A stretch of DNA of 64,000 nucleotides from Bradyrhizobium sp. 138 (GCF_023074075.1 NZ_JADPKT010000084.1:248001-312000), one strand, 5' to 3'; positions 26,695 through 37,449 are shown, counted from the first letter of the stretch. Notes: generated from the letters alone by a model not told the origin. Program-made: numbers and translations.

Positions 26695-27927
26695 ATGACT
26701 GACGCGCTGATCATCGATGCCTGCCGGACCCCGCGCGGCGTCGGCAAGGCCGGCAAGGGAGCGCTGTCGGGCATTCATCCGCAGCAGCTCGGCGCAACCG
26801 TGCTACGCGCACTCGCAAGCCGCACCGGCATCAATACGGCCGACGTCGACGACATCGTCTGGGGCTGCAGCGCGCAGGTCGCAACGCAAGGCGGTGATCT
26901 CGGCCGCATGTCGGCGCTCGATGCCGGCTATGACGTGCGCGCCAGCGCCGTGACGCTGGATCGCTTCTGCGGAAGCGGCATCACCAGCGTCAACATGGCG
27001 GCAAGCTCGATCATGGCGGGCGCGGAAGACCTCGTCATCGCCGGCGGCTGCGAGATGATGTCGATGGAGGGACGCCGCGGCTCGGGTCCGATGATGATGG
27101 ACAACGGCAATCTGCGCCTGCGGGCAAAGCATCCGCAGTCGCATCAGGGCGTCTGCGCGGATGCGATCGCGACGCTGGAAGGCATCACGCGGCGGGACGT
27201 CGACGCGCTCGGGCTGGAGAGCCAGAAGCGCGCGGCGCATGCGATTGCGAACGGGCACTTCACGAAGAGCCTCGTGCCCGTCCACCGCGAGGACGGCAGC
27301 CTCGCGCTCGACCACGAGGAGTATCCGCGGCCGCAGACCACGATGGAAGGCCTCAGCAGCCTGAAGCCGGCCTTCCCCGCCGTCGCCGACTACGCGCTCG
27401 ACGACAAGGGCACGACCTATCGCGGCCTGATCCTGCAGCAGTACCCGGATCTCGAGATCGACTTCGTGCATCACGCCGGCAACTCGTCCGGCGTCGTCGA
27501 CGGCGCCGCCGCGATCCTGTTGGCCTCGCCCGCTTACGCCAAAGCGCATGGCCTCAAAGCCCGCGCCCGTGTCGTCGCGATGGCGAATATGGGGGACTCG
27601 CCGACCCTGATGCTGAACGCGCCGGTGCCGGCGACGCGCAAGGTGCTGGCGAAGGCGGGCCTCACCATCGACGACATCGACCTGTTCGAGATCAACGAGG
27701 CCTTTGCGGTGGTGGCGGAAAAATACATCCGCGACCTCGAGCTCGATCGCGCCAAGGTCAACGTCAATGGCGGCTCGATCGCACTCGGCCATCCCATCGG
27801 CGCCACCGGCTCGATCCTGATCGGCACCGTGCTCGACGAGCTCGAACGGCGCGATCTCAAGCGTGGTCTCGTCACCATGTGCGCCGCCGGCGGCATGGCG
27901 CCCGCCGTCATCATCGAGCGCGTCTAG
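26695..27927 (+). CDS. Acetyl-CoA C-acyltransferase (thiolase)
   Basis: The 410-residue enzyme starts at ATG 26695, eight bases after AGAGGAC; the open frame reaches back to 26467 but crosses the repeat. Landmarks are the acyl-binding Cys in DRFCGSGITS, NEAFAVVAEKYI, GGSIALGHPIGATGS and the second active-site Cys in TMCAAGGMAPA. It either degrades 3-ketoacyl-CoA or condenses acetyl-CoA; the divergent C-terminal half (GRRGSGPMMMDNG) is like the FadA/PcaF-type subgroup found with fatty-acid or aromatic degradation. It stands alone, so the pathway is not given by neighbours. Confidence 0.9.
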   Translation: MTDALIIDACRTPRGVGKAGKGALSGIHPQQLGATVLRALASRTGINTADVDDIVWGCSAQVATQGGDLGRMSALDAGYDVRASAVTLDRFCGSGITSVNMAASSIMAGAEDLVIAGGCEMMSMEGRRGSGPMMMDNGNLRLRAKHPQSHQGVCADAIATLEGITRRDVDALGLESQKRAAHAIANGHFTKSLVPVHREDGSLALDHEEYPRPQTTMEGLSSLKPAFPAVADYALDDKGTTYRGLILQQYPDLEIDFVHHAGNSSGVVDGAAAILLASPAYAKAHGLKARARVVAMANMGDSPTLMLNAPVPATRKVLAKAGLTIDDIDLFEINEAFAVVAEKYIRDLELDRAKVNVNGGSIALGHPIGATGSILIGTVLDELERRDLKRGLVTMCAAGGMAPAVIIERV

Positions 27928-28089
27928 CCTTATTTTCTAGGGTGAAACGCACGGCTCCTCTCACAAAGAGGCTCCACGTCGCTTGTCGAAAGCGGCGAAT
28001 CAGTTCTAGCAAGATGGCGTGCGGGCCTTTGAAACAAGGCAAAATCCGCTGCCCGAGGCTCCTCCCGCTCCGGAAGTAGCTAAAATGCA

Positions 28090-28130
28090 GGGTTTTTTGT
28101 CACAGAGGGCCAAAAAAGCCCGTAAAACCC
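28090..28130. promoter_or_regulatory. Nested inverted repeat in the leader region of the HU-like gene
   Basis: GGGTTTT (28090) pairs with AAAACCC (28124-28130), and inside it GGGC pairs with GCCC around a short A-rich loop. A further dyad, AAGGC-TATAG-GCCTT, lies at about 28147-28161. The rest of the 281-base gap 27928-28208 shows nothing else recognisable. Confidence 0.35.
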
Positions 28131-28208
28131 CGACAAAACTGTGCAGAAGGCTATAGGCCTTGGCCGGTTGGTCTAATATGCAACCGCCAACGAATCAGAG
28201 GAGACACG

Positions 28209-28511
28209 ATGGCAACCCAAATGTCCAAATCGCAGTTGATCGAAAAGATTGCGACCGCCACCGAGCTTTCCAAGCGCGACGTCAAGAGCGTCATGGAGAC
28301 GCTGACCGACGTCGGTCACAAGGAGCTCAAGAAGAACGGCCTGTTCCTGGTGCCGGGCTTCGCCAAGTTCGTGGTCATCAAGAAGCCGGCGACCAAGGCA
28401 CGCAAGGGCACCAACCCGTTCACGGGCGAAGAGATGATGTTCAAGGCCAAGCCGGCCCGGAAGATCGTCCGCGCCCGCCCGGTCAAGGCCGCCAAGGACG
28501 CCGTGGGCTAA
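28209..28511 (+). CDS. HU-family DNA-binding protein
   Basis: The 100-residue protein matches the HU/IHF fold: an N-terminal two-helix part (SKSQLIEKIATATELSKRDV), the saddle strands with GLFLVPGFAKFVVIKKPA, and the arm signature RKGTNPFTGEEM. It extends about ten residues past a canonical HU with a basic tail (RKIVRARPVKAAKDAVG). A ribosome site AGAGGAGA lies before ATG 28209. In many alphaproteobacteria an hu gene neighbours lon; here the lon gene is convergent on it. A strong terminator follows. Confidence 0.92.
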   Translation: MATQMSKSQLIEKIATATELSKRDVKSVMETLTDVGHKELKKNGLFLVPGFAKFVVIKKPATKARKGTNPFTGEEMMFKAKPARKIVRARPVKAAKDAVG

Positions 28512-28517
28512 CGACGC

Positions 28518-28546
28518 AAAGGCCCCCTTGGGTAGGGGGCCTTTTG
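28518..28546 (+). terminator. Rho-independent terminator of the HU-like gene
   Basis: AAAGGCCCCC and GGGGGCCTTT form a 10-bp stem with a seven-base loop, followed by TT; it starts seven bases after the stop codon. Confidence 0.85.
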
Positions 28547-28580
28547 GTTGGGGCAGTCGCGAGGGCCTGAGACGGAGGGC

Positions 28581-28736
28581 TCAACCCTTGCGGCGCTTCA
28601 CCCGGATTGGAATGGGTTGAAGCTGCGGCCCGAGCGCCGCCAGCGCATCGCGAACCCGGTCGATGGCACGATCGAGCAAATGGCGCAGCCGCTGCGCCTT
28701 CCGCACTTCCTTCGCTTTCTCCAGCAGTTTCTTCAT
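28581..28736 (-). CDS. Small basic protein of 51 residues downstream of lon
   Basis: The frame begins at ATG 28736, only five bases after the lon stop, and has its own GGAG eight bases upstream, inside the end of lon. It ends at TGA 28583-28581. The product is strongly basic and helical (KKLLEKAKEVRKAQRLRHLL) and ends VKRRKG. It would be the third gene of an hsp20-lon operon. No family is recognised. Its size and charge suit a nucleic-acid or ribosome-associated peptide, but that is speculation. Confidence 0.6.
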   Translation of the reverse strand: MKKLLEKAKEVRKAQRLRHLLDRAIDRVRDALAALGPQLQPIPIRVKRRKG

Positions 28737-28741
28737 CGCAT

Positions 28742-31135
<2,394 letters not shown>

Positions 31136-31143
31136 GATCGACC

Positions 31144-31527
31144 TCAGGATTTGGCAAGGCGCAGCGCGACGCAGCCGTCCATCACGAAGCGGCTGATGGC
31201 GTAGCGGCCGAGAGGCAATGCGATGCGGCGCTCAAAACGCCCCTGCGGCAGCTCGAGCCGGTGGATGCGGGCCTTGCGGAGCTCCGGCGGAAGGGTGCGC
31301 TGACCGGAGATGACGAGAGCGCCGTCATGGATCACCGTCTCGACATTGTCCGGATTGACGCCGGGAAGCGCCACCAGGATCAAGAGCTCATGCTCGGTCT
31401 CGAGCACGTCGATCGGCGGCTCCCAGCAGGCTTCCTGGCGGCCGAACTGCTGGCGCAGCCGTTCGGCGCGGGTCAGCGAGTCCAGGGCTTCGGACAGCAT
31501 CCAGTCGAGGGGATTTTTCGGTTGCAT
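31144..31527 (-). CDS. Small heat-shock protein, Hsp20 family
   Basis: The 127-residue protein starts at ATG 31527; the frame upstream to 31671 is non-coding. The alpha-crystallin domain runs from about residue 38 (PPIDVLETEHELLILVALPG) through GVNPDNVETVIHDGALVISG to LPQGRFERRIALP. It lacks the usual C-terminal IXI tail. It is the first gene of an operon with lon and a small basic protein. The leader contains CCCCATAT about 35 bases upstream, like a sigma-32 -10 element, but a matching -35 is not clear. Confidence 0.88.
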   Translation of the reverse strand: MQPKNPLDWMLSEALDSLTRAERLRQQFGRQEACWEPPIDVLETEHELLILVALPGVNPDNVETVIHDGALVISGQRTLPPELRKARIHRLELPQGRFERRIALPLGRYAISRFVMDGCVALRLAKS

Positions 31528-31649
31528 GATGGAGGCTCGGCGGTGGGAAAGGCTGCATATGGGGCTGGTTCCGGGGAATGCCAGCCCGGCGGCGCGCACG
31601 TGCCATGCAGATCGTGCGATCCGAAAAGCAAACGCCGCGGCATGGGCCC

Positions 31650-31683
31650 AAAAAAGCAAACGCCGCGGCATAGCCGCGGCGTT
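31650..31683 (-). terminator. Rho-independent terminator of the ferritin-like gene
   Basis: On the minus strand AACGCCGCGGC and GCCGCGGCGTT form an 11-bp stem with a three-base loop, followed by TGCTTTTTT. A duplicate of one arm with its tail (AAAAGCAAACGCCGCGGCAT) lies at 31624-31643. Confidence 0.8.
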
Positions 31684-31705
31684 CTGTCATGGAGCGGGCA
31701 CGGCA

Positions 31706-32272
31706 TCAGGCCGCGGCGCGGTAGTCTTCCTCCGCTTCGAGGTTGATCACGGACGTCGCGAGCTCGGTCAGCGCATGATCGGTCGCCTCTTCCTCGTCCA
31801 GCGTCGCCTGCAGCAGACTTGCTGCGTCCTGCATGCCGAGCTCCTCGGCCCAGGTGCGCAAGGTGCCGTAGCGGGAGATCTCGTAGTGCTCGACCGACTG
31901 GGCGGCCGCGACCAGTCCCGCATCGAGCGCCGGCGCGCCCTTGAACTCCTTCATGATCTCGGCGCCCTCATCGGCAATGCCGTTGATAGCCTCGCAGGGC
32001 TTGCCGCGTGCAGGCTTGCCCAGCATCTTGAAGATCTGGTCCAGCCGCTTGACCTGGCCCTGGGTCTCGCGCAGGTGCTTGTTGAAGGCGGCGGCCAGCT
32101 CTTTCGACTGCGCTGCCTTCGCCATCTTCGGCAAGGTCTTGATGATCTTGTTCTCGGCGAAATAGATGTCCTTCAGCGTCGCCAGAAACAGGTCGCTGAG
32201 CATCTTCGGCGCCTGACGTGGCCGCCGCGCCGCGGTCTTCTTGGTCGCGCGCTTCTTGGTTCGTTTGGCCAT
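31706..32272 (-). CDS. Ferritin-like YciE/DUF892 protein with a basic N-terminal tail
   Basis: The 188-residue protein starts at ATG 32272 after AGGAGGACCT. Residues 1-30 are a Lys/Arg-rich tail (AKRTKKRATKKTAARRPRQ) that may bind DNA. The four-helix bundle of the DUF892 family follows (LATLKDIYFAENKIIKTLP, SVEHYEISRYGTLRTWAEEL, DEEEATDHALTELA) with conserved Glu and His residues that could hold a di-iron site. Family members are stress-induced. An ECF-like sequence GGAAC-N17-CTTT stands upstream (32356-32331, minus strand). Confidence 0.88.
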   Translation of the reverse strand: MAKRTKKRATKKTAARRPRQAPKMLSDLFLATLKDIYFAENKIIKTLPKMAKAAQSKELAAAFNKHLRETQGQVKRLDQIFKMLGKPARGKPCEAINGIADEGAEIMKEFKGAPALDAGLVAAAQSVEHYEISRYGTLRTWAEELGMQDAASLLQATLDEEEATDHALTELATSVINLEAEEDYRAAA

Positions 32273-32383
32273 AGGTCCTCCTCTTGAGGTGACACGGGAA
32301 GGCCTCGCCCTCCTCAATCCTCAGGCGATCAAAGCCGCCTGGAGAACGAAAGTTCCAAACCGCAACGCGCGCGCGGCGGTCGC

Positions 32384-32590
32384 TCAGGTCGGACGCTTGT
32401 AGGGATCTTCCTGGCGCTGTCGCGCCTCGGTGTTGCGATCGAGCTGCGCCCGCTCGCTGCGCCTGAGGTGGCCGGCCTTCATCACCCCGTAAACGAGGAC
32501 GCCGCCGAGCACGAACGCGCCGATGAACCAGAGCCAGAGCAGGTTGGTCGAAAGCTGGCCAAGGAGCATTCCGATTCCACTGTCGCTCAT
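32384..32590 (-). CDS. Small single-span membrane protein
   Basis: The 68-residue protein starts at ATG 32590 after GGAGACG. One membrane segment (LLWLWFIGAFVLGGVLVYGVM, about residues 18-38) is followed by a charged tail (RRSERAQLDRNTEARQRQED). It stands 111 bases upstream of the ferritin-like gene in the same direction. GGAAC-N17-CTTA lies upstream, similar to the element before the ferritin-like gene. Function unknown. Confidence 0.7.
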   Translation of the reverse strand: MSDSGIGMLLGQLSTNLLWLWFIGAFVLGGVLVYGVMKAGHLRRSERAQLDRNTEARQRQEDPYKRPT

Positions 32591-32677
32591 TGTCGTCTCC
32601 ACTGATTGCAAAGCGGTGGCGCTAGGCTAAGTCTGCCCGGAAGCCATCGTTCCAGCCTCCGAGGACCACGCCGGCAC

Positions 32678-32832
32678 ATGCTCGACTTCGCCCTGTGCGT
32701 CGCCTCGGCTCACCTGATCGTGCGCACCCTCGGCGCATCGGAAATGCGGTGCTCCCACGCGTCCTCCGCATGCTGTTCGCCGCCCATTCCGTGCAGTTCG
32801 TGATCAACGGGATTGCGGCCGTCCGGACCAGC
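32678..32832 (+). pseudogene. Frameshifted remnant resembling the C-terminus of a MarC-family membrane protein
   Basis: In the frame of ATG 32678 the sequence reads DFALCVASAHLIVRTLGAS; after a shift near 32740 it continues GNAVLPRVLRMLFAAHSVQF and VINGIAAV. The last part resembles the MarC-family ending in which a Thr-Arg or Pro-Arg turn leads into a helix of AAxxVQFxxxG type. No upstream part of such a gene is visible. The surrounding 358-base gap (32591-32948) otherwise holds only promoter space for the aldolase gene. This is a reading from memory of the family. Confidence 0.4.
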
Positions 32833-32948
32833 CTGTCACAGGGGCTGCGATATCAGGTGAATCCATTGATTTTGGGCCGCTTTTGCTTGCGCTGGCATGT
32901 TGCTTTGACGTACTTCCGGTCTAACAAGACCATCGTCAGGAAATCGGG

Positions 32949-33602
32949 ATGTCGATGACTGCAGACGAGCTCGCCAAGAGACAGGCCATCATCGACGCAT
33001 GCCGGCGCATGAACGCGCTCGGCATCAACCAGGGCACCTCGGGCAATGTCTCCGTCCGGCATGCGGACGGGCTTTTGGTGACGCCGACCAGCGTGCCCTA
33101 TGAGGCCATGACGCCGGACCAGATCGTCTTCATGACCATGGACGGCGCACACGCGCCCGATCAGAGGCCGTCGAGCGAATGGCGGTTTCATCGCGACATC
33201 CTGAAGTCGCGGCCCGACGTCAATGCCGTCGTGCACGCCCATCCGACCTATTGCACCATCCTGGCGATCATGGGCATGGAGATCCCGCCGGTGCATTACA
33301 TGATCGCGGCGGCCGGCGGCGACAGCATCCGCTGCGCGCCCTATGCGACGTTCGGAACCGCAGAGCTGTCCGACCATGCAGTGCGGGCGCTGGAGGGGCG
33401 GCTTGCCTGCCTGCTCGACCATCACGGCATGATCGCGATCGGCAAGACGTTGGACAAGGCGATGTGGCTGGCGGTCGAGGTCGAGGCGCTGGCCCGGCAA
33501 TATCACGGCTGCCTCCAGATCGGACAACCGCCGCTGCTCCCGAGCGACGAGATCGAGCGGGTCCGCCAGCGCATGGCCGGCTACGGCCTGTCGGAAGAGT
33601 AG
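32949..33602 (+). CDS. Class II aldolase/adducin-family protein (fuculose-phosphate aldolase type)
   Basis: The 217-residue enzyme begins MSMTADELAKRQAIIDACRR and shows the family phosphate-binding loop GTSGNVSVR, the active-site area SSEWRFHRDIL (catalytic Glu) and zinc ligands in VVHAHPTYC and LLDHHGMIAIG. It is likely an aldolase acting on L-fuculose 1-phosphate, rhamnulose 1-phosphate or a related sugar phosphate. The ATG at 32955 is an alternative start. No kinase or isomerase of such a pathway is adjacent; a ClC channel gene follows after 13 to 64 bases depending on its start. Confidence 0.88.
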   Translation: MSMTADELAKRQAIIDACRRMNALGINQGTSGNVSVRHADGLLVTPTSVPYEAMTPDQIVFMTMDGAHAPDQRPSSEWRFHRDILKSRPDVNAVVHAHPTYCTILAIMGMEIPPVHYMIAAAGGDSIRCAPYATFGTAELSDHAVRALEGRLACLLDHHGMIAIGKTLDKAMWLAVEVEALARQYHGCLQIGQPPLLPSDEIERVRQRMAGYGLSEE

Positions 33603-33666
33603 GGCGGGGCAGAAGGTGTTCGTGCGGATCAGGCATCTCGTCGATCGGAAGGGAACGAACCGGACC

Positions 33667-35403
33667 ATGGTTCGGCTTCGCGCCCTGTTGCGCAGTAACG
33701 AATTCTACCTGATCCCGCTGGCGCTGGTGATCGGCACGCTGGCCGGGGCGGTGGTGACGCTGATGGCCGAGATCGCGCAGATCGCGCATGTGGTGATCTA
33801 TGGCATTCCTATCGACGTGCGCCTCTCGTCCAATGCCTATGTGAGTCCCTGGGCGGCGCTGATCGCGCCCGCGCTCGGCGGGCTGGCGCTCGGCATCATG
33901 GAATGGTCGCGGCGGCGCATGAAGATTTCGAACGCGGTCGACCCGATCGAGGCGAACGCGCTGCGCGGCGGCAATCTGTCGATGCGGGACAGCGTGGTGG
34001 TGTCGAGCCAGACGCTGATCTCCAACGGCTGCGGCGCCTCGGTCGGCCTCGAGGCTGGCTATACCCAGATCGGCTCGGGGATCGCCTCGCTGTTCGGCAA
34101 GTTCTTCAATCTGCGCCGCAACGATCTGCGCCTGATGGTCGGTTGCGGCGCTGCCGCGGCGATCGCGGCGGCGTTCGGCGCGCCGATCACCGGCGCCTTC
34201 TATGCCTGCGAGCTGATCGTCGGCGTCTATTCGGTCGGCAGCGCGGCTCCGATCCTGGCAGCCTCGCTCGCGGGCGCCTTGACGGCGCAATGGCTCGGTG
34301 GCGCGCCCTATTCGCTGGAGATACCGAAAGTCAGCGCTGTCGGCGTCGAGCAATATCTGGCACTGATCGGGCTCGCGCTCATCACCAGCGGCGTCGGCAT
34401 CGCCGTGATGCGCTCCTCGCCGACGTTCGAGCGCCTGTTCGCCTGGCTGCCGGTCTGGCTGCGGCCGGTGTTTGGTGGCCTCATCGTCGGCGGTTTCGCC
34501 ATCGTCACGCCGCAGGTGCTGGCGGCCGGCCACGGCGCCATGGTGCTCGATCTGTTTCACGAGATGGCGATCGGCACGATCGCGCTGATCATCGCCTTGA
34601 AGGTGACGGCCTGCCTGATCTCACTCGCCTCGGGCTTCCGCGGCGGCCTGTTCTTCGCCTCGCTGTTCGTCGGCAGCCTGATCGGCAAGTTCTTCGCCGA
34701 GCTGCTGGAGCTGATCAGCCCGAATTTCGTGATCGATCCGCTGGTCGCGATGCTGACGGGAATGGCGACGCTCGGCGTCGCCATCGTCGGCGGTCCTCTC
34801 ACCATGTCGTTCCTGGTGCTGGAGATGACCCGCAATGTCGACGTCACCGCCGTGGTGCTCGCCGGCTGCATCGTCACCTCGATCTGCGTCCGCTTCATGT
34901 TCGGCCACTCCTTCTCGACCTGGCGCCTGCATCTGCGCGGCGAGACCATCCGCAGCGCCAACGACGTCGGCTGGCTGCGCAATCTCACCGTCGAGCGGCT
35001 GATGCGCTCCGACGTCGGCAAGGTGCCCTCGACCACGACGATCGCCGCCGCACGCCGTGAGTTCGCCCTGGGCTCGCGGCCGGGAATCGTCATCGTCAAC
35101 AATGCCGACGAATATGTCGGCCTCGTCCTGCTGCCCGATTTGTTCTCCAGCGACCTCGACACCATCGCCGACGACATTCAGGTGATCGAGCTCGCCCGCC
35201 TGATCGACATCGTGCTGATCCCGGAAATGAACGTGAAGTCGGCGATGGCGGTGTTCGACGAGGCCGAGGCCGAAATGCTGGCGGTGGTCGACTCCACCGA
35301 CAGCCGCAAGGTGGTCGGCTTCCTCACCGAAAATTTCGTCCGCCGCCGCTATGTCGAGGAAATCGACAAGGCGACGCGCGGGGTGTTGGGGGCGCTGTCG
35401 TAA
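33667..35403 (+). CDS. ClC-family chloride channel or transporter with C-terminal CBS domains
   Basis: The protein has 578 residues from ATG 33667; a GTG at 33616 would add 17 residues, and neither start has a strong ribosome site. The ClC membrane part (to about residue 430) shows SNGCGASVGLEAGYTQIGSG, where the Glu of GLEAG is in the place of the gating Glu, AAFGAPITGAFYACEL, and FRGGLFFASLFVGS in place of GxFxP. A cytosolic CBS pair follows (LMRSDVGKVPSTTTIAAAR, VKSAMAVFDEAEAEMLAVV). It moves Cl- and may exchange H+; CBS domains usually bind adenine nucleotides. Confidence 0.9.
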   Translation: MVRLRALLRSNEFYLIPLALVIGTLAGAVVTLMAEIAQIAHVVIYGIPIDVRLSSNAYVSPWAALIAPALGGLALGIMEWSRRRMKISNAVDPIEANALRGGNLSMRDSVVVSSQTLISNGCGASVGLEAGYTQIGSGIASLFGKFFNLRRNDLRLMVGCGAAAAIAAAFGAPITGAFYACELIVGVYSVGSAAPILAASLAGALTAQWLGGAPYSLEIPKVSAVGVEQYLALIGLALITSGVGIAVMRSSPTFERLFAWLPVWLRPVFGGLIVGGFAIVTPQVLAAGHGAMVLDLFHEMAIGTIALIIALKVTACLISLASGFRGGLFFASLFVGSLIGKFFAELLELISPNFVIDPLVAMLTGMATLGVAIVGGPLTMSFLVLEMTRNVDVTAVVLAGCIVTSICVRFMFGHSFSTWRLHLRGETIRSANDVGWLRNLTVERLMRSDVGKVPSTTTIAAARREFALGSRPGIVIVNNADEYVGLVLLPDLFSSDLDTIADDIQVIELARLIDIVLIPEMNVKSAMAVFDEAEAEMLAVVDSTDSRKVVGFLTENFVRRRYVEEIDKATRGVLGALS

Positions 35404-35447
35404 AGTGAAGCGGGACGGCGGGTTCAATCCCCCGCCGTCCGCGCCGG

Positions 35448-35705
35448 TCATCGGCCTGATTGGGATGGGGACGCGACGAGCAGTGTCACGATGCGCCGAA
35501 CCATCGGCAGCACCACGAGCAGCGTTGGAAAGGCGACCAGCCAGGACAGCGCCCAGGCGCCCGGCCACGTCGCGAGGAACGCCGGCGTTGCCCCTAAGCT
35601 CCGAAGCGTCGAAATGACCGACACCACGGCCGTCATGAGGATGGACAGCACGAATGGCATCACGATCGGCGCATAGCGCGCCGGCAGTTTGCGAACCGCA
35701 ATCAT
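35448..35705 (-). CDS. Small two-span membrane protein, DUF2798 family
   Basis: The 85-residue protein has two hydrophobic segments (IVMPFVLSILMTAVVSVIST and WALSWLVAFPTLLVVLPMV), with the ARYAPIVMPFVLS start typical of DUF2798. The start at ATG 35705 follows GAGAGAAATC. It is convergent with the ClC gene. Function unknown; members are often found singly. Confidence 0.78.
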   Translation of the reverse strand: MIAVRKLPARYAPIVMPFVLSILMTAVVSVISTLRSLGATPAFLATWPGAWALSWLVAFPTLLVVLPMVRRIVTLLVASPSQSGR

Positions 35706-36010
35706 CTGATTTCTCTCGGGGAAAAGGACGCGTCGGTCACGTTGAACCCTGCAAATGGCATCGATCCCGACGGCGTCGGTTGATGCGTTGGTTCACGTAA
35801 AACGCTTACGGCGACCGAAAAACGGCGCGGCTGTTCATTATCCGCTCAGGTTCGGTGGTTCAAGCTGCGATTTGGTCGTTCGGTTTACAATCGTTCAAAG
35901 CGTGGCAGTTTGCCGCGAACATGAAACCATCTCAATGGTTTGCGCATTAAAGACGGTTTGCATATCTCTTCGTTGGGCAAGAACTTAGGCAAGAACATAG
36001 GAAGGTCAAA
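35706..36010. other. Intergenic region without a gene
   Basis: This stretch separates the divergent starts at 35705 and 36011. It is richer in A and T than its surroundings, as expected for promoters, and contains a near-direct repeat GGCAAGAACTTAGGCAAGAACATAGG just before the gene at 36011. I see no open frame of note, RNA gene or inverted repeat. Confidence 0.5.
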
Positions 36011-36421
36011 ATGACTGTTGGACCCATGATTTCTGCAGCCGGCCGCAACATGGTGCTGGCCGCGTTCACAAGCCTGGCATTGGTCGCAACCTCGATATCG
36101 CCCTCGGCTGCGGCGTCGGCGGGGCCGGCTGAGCCGATATCCGCAAAGCCTGTCACGGCCGGGCAGGGCTCCTCCGACGTCACCGATTTCAGCGCACACC
36201 GCCGCCGCTACTACCGGCGCGGGCCGAATGCCGCCGGCCTCGCTTTCATGGGCCTTGCGGCGGGTGTGATCGGTGGCGCGATCGCCGAGAGCCGGCGCCG
36301 CGACTATTACGAGAACCGCTATTATTACGGCTCGCGTCCTTACTACGGCGGTCCCGGCTATTACGGCGGTCAGGGCTACTACGGCGGCGGCAGTCCGTTC
36401 TATTACGATCCGGGCTACTAG
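36011..36421 (+). CDS. Exported Gly/Tyr-rich small protein
   Basis: The 136-residue protein has a signal peptide (LAAFTSLALVATSISPSAAA), a glycine-zipper-like hydrophobic segment (AAGLAFMGLAAGVIGGAIAE at about residues 73-92) and a C-terminal tail of repeated YYGG units (YYYGSRPYYGG, YYGGQGYYGGG). Such Gly/Tyr tails are frequent in envelope proteins of Bradyrhizobium with no known role. The ribosome site GGAAGG lies six bases before ATG 36011. Confidence 0.78.
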   Translation: MTVGPMISAAGRNMVLAAFTSLALVATSISPSAAASAGPAEPISAKPVTAGQGSSDVTDFSAHRRRYYRRGPNAAGLAFMGLAAGVIGGAIAESRRRDYYENRYYYGSRPYYGGPGYYGGQGYYGGGSPFYYDPGY

Positions 36422-36516
36422 CGCCGGCCATAGGTCGTTTTCGACGCTGCCTGGATTGGGTTGGACGAAAGAGGGGCGGTGCTTTGTGCCGCCCTTTTTG
36501 CTGCGTCGGTACTCCT

Positions 36517-36605
36517 GTAGCCCGGATGGAGCGATAGCGTAATCCGGGGCCGCTCGCCCGGCATCTCGCGCTGTCCCGGACTACCCTGCGCTCCATCCGG
36601 GCTAC
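36517..36605. repeat. Inverted-repeat element, family C
   Basis: GTAGCCCGGATGGAGCG (36517-36533) and CGCTCCATCCGGGCTAC (36589-36605) are exact complements of 17 bases, with a second, inner complementary segment (GTAATCCGGGG / TCCCGGACTAC). This is a palindromic intergenic element. Confidence 0.8.
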
Positions 36606-36631
36606 GGGATCGTGCCTGTGTCGCCTCGCTG

Positions 36632-37268
36632 TCAACTCGCCTGCGCAAAAATATTCCACTTTACCGAAATTCGGTTTTGTCGTATGTGTCGGCCATCCCG
36701 GCTCATCCAAGAGGGGCGATCTCGAGGTCGTCTTGATCGCGAGCCGGGCTTGCGGTGGACGCGGCAGCGTCGGCACGAGATGGTAGCGGGCAGGGCGGGT
36801 AGTCCCTGTGAGCCCGAGGCTTCGTGCAGACGAGCGGCGCTGTCAGGTTCGTCTCGCCTGTAAGTTTCCGGCTTCGTCGACAGGGCTGGAAAGACTGCGG
36901 GCGATAGGGCGGGCCGTGCGTACGGCAAAACCGTGTGGTCCTGGCCGTCGTTGCCACGGTCAAGCCGGATCGAAGATGCGCGCGAGCCCAACCGGGTGGA
37001 CGGCATCGTCAATTCGAACGGCGAGGGAGGCCAAAGGAAAGTTCGGCTCCCGGGAGAGCACGGCATAAGCCGTCCGACCATCGCGCAGGGAAGGCCGAGT
37101 GATCGGCACCACCTGTATGCTGCTGTGCGGTTCTTCCTGCGTGTGCATTTCGCGCAGCGGACCGCGGGTGCGAGCTGGCACCCGGCCTTCCCTGCGCCCT
37201 CTTGGCTCAAGAGGGTGGAGTGACCAAGCAAAGCTCGGGTGAATCAAGCCGCGAGAGCGAGAAGGCAT
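36632..37268. repeat. Large dispersed repeat region with only spurious reading frames
   Basis: Reading frames in all six phases here are Arg/Ser/Pro-rich and unlike any family. On the minus strand, fragments such as GCQLAPAVRCAKC and AMVGRLMPCSPGSRTF are strings that I remember from mis-annotated hypothetical proteins in many Bradyrhizobiaceae, where they arise from a long repeated intergenic sequence. I therefore call this a repeat copy, not genes. The exact ends are uncertain. Confidence 0.5.
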
Positions 37269-37291
37269 GTCTGCGTGTCACAAGCTCAAAT

Positions 37292-37415
37292 ATCGTAGGG
37301 TGGGCAAAGGCGCTCTTGCGCCGTGCCCACGATCTCTCTCGGCCGCAAAAGATACGTGGGCACGCTTCCGCCGTCGCTCTTCGAGCTATGGCGGACAAGT
37401 CGCTTTGCCCACCCT
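37292..37415. repeat. Inverted-repeat element, family A copy 2
   Basis: It starts ATCGTAGGGTGGGCAAAGGC like the copy at 14441 and ends CGCTTTGCCCACCCT. An insert (about 37371-37401, CGTCGCTCTTCGAGC then GGCGGACAAGTC) splits the right arm, which the first copy lacks. Confidence 0.7.
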
Positions 37416-37449
37416 CCGGCACTGCACGTCGGAATGTGCATTTGAACTC

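Noticed and set aside
27928..28208. RNA gene or riboswitch before the HU-like gene
   Set aside because: Hairpins exist, but no known RNA family pattern or tRNA feature could be matched.
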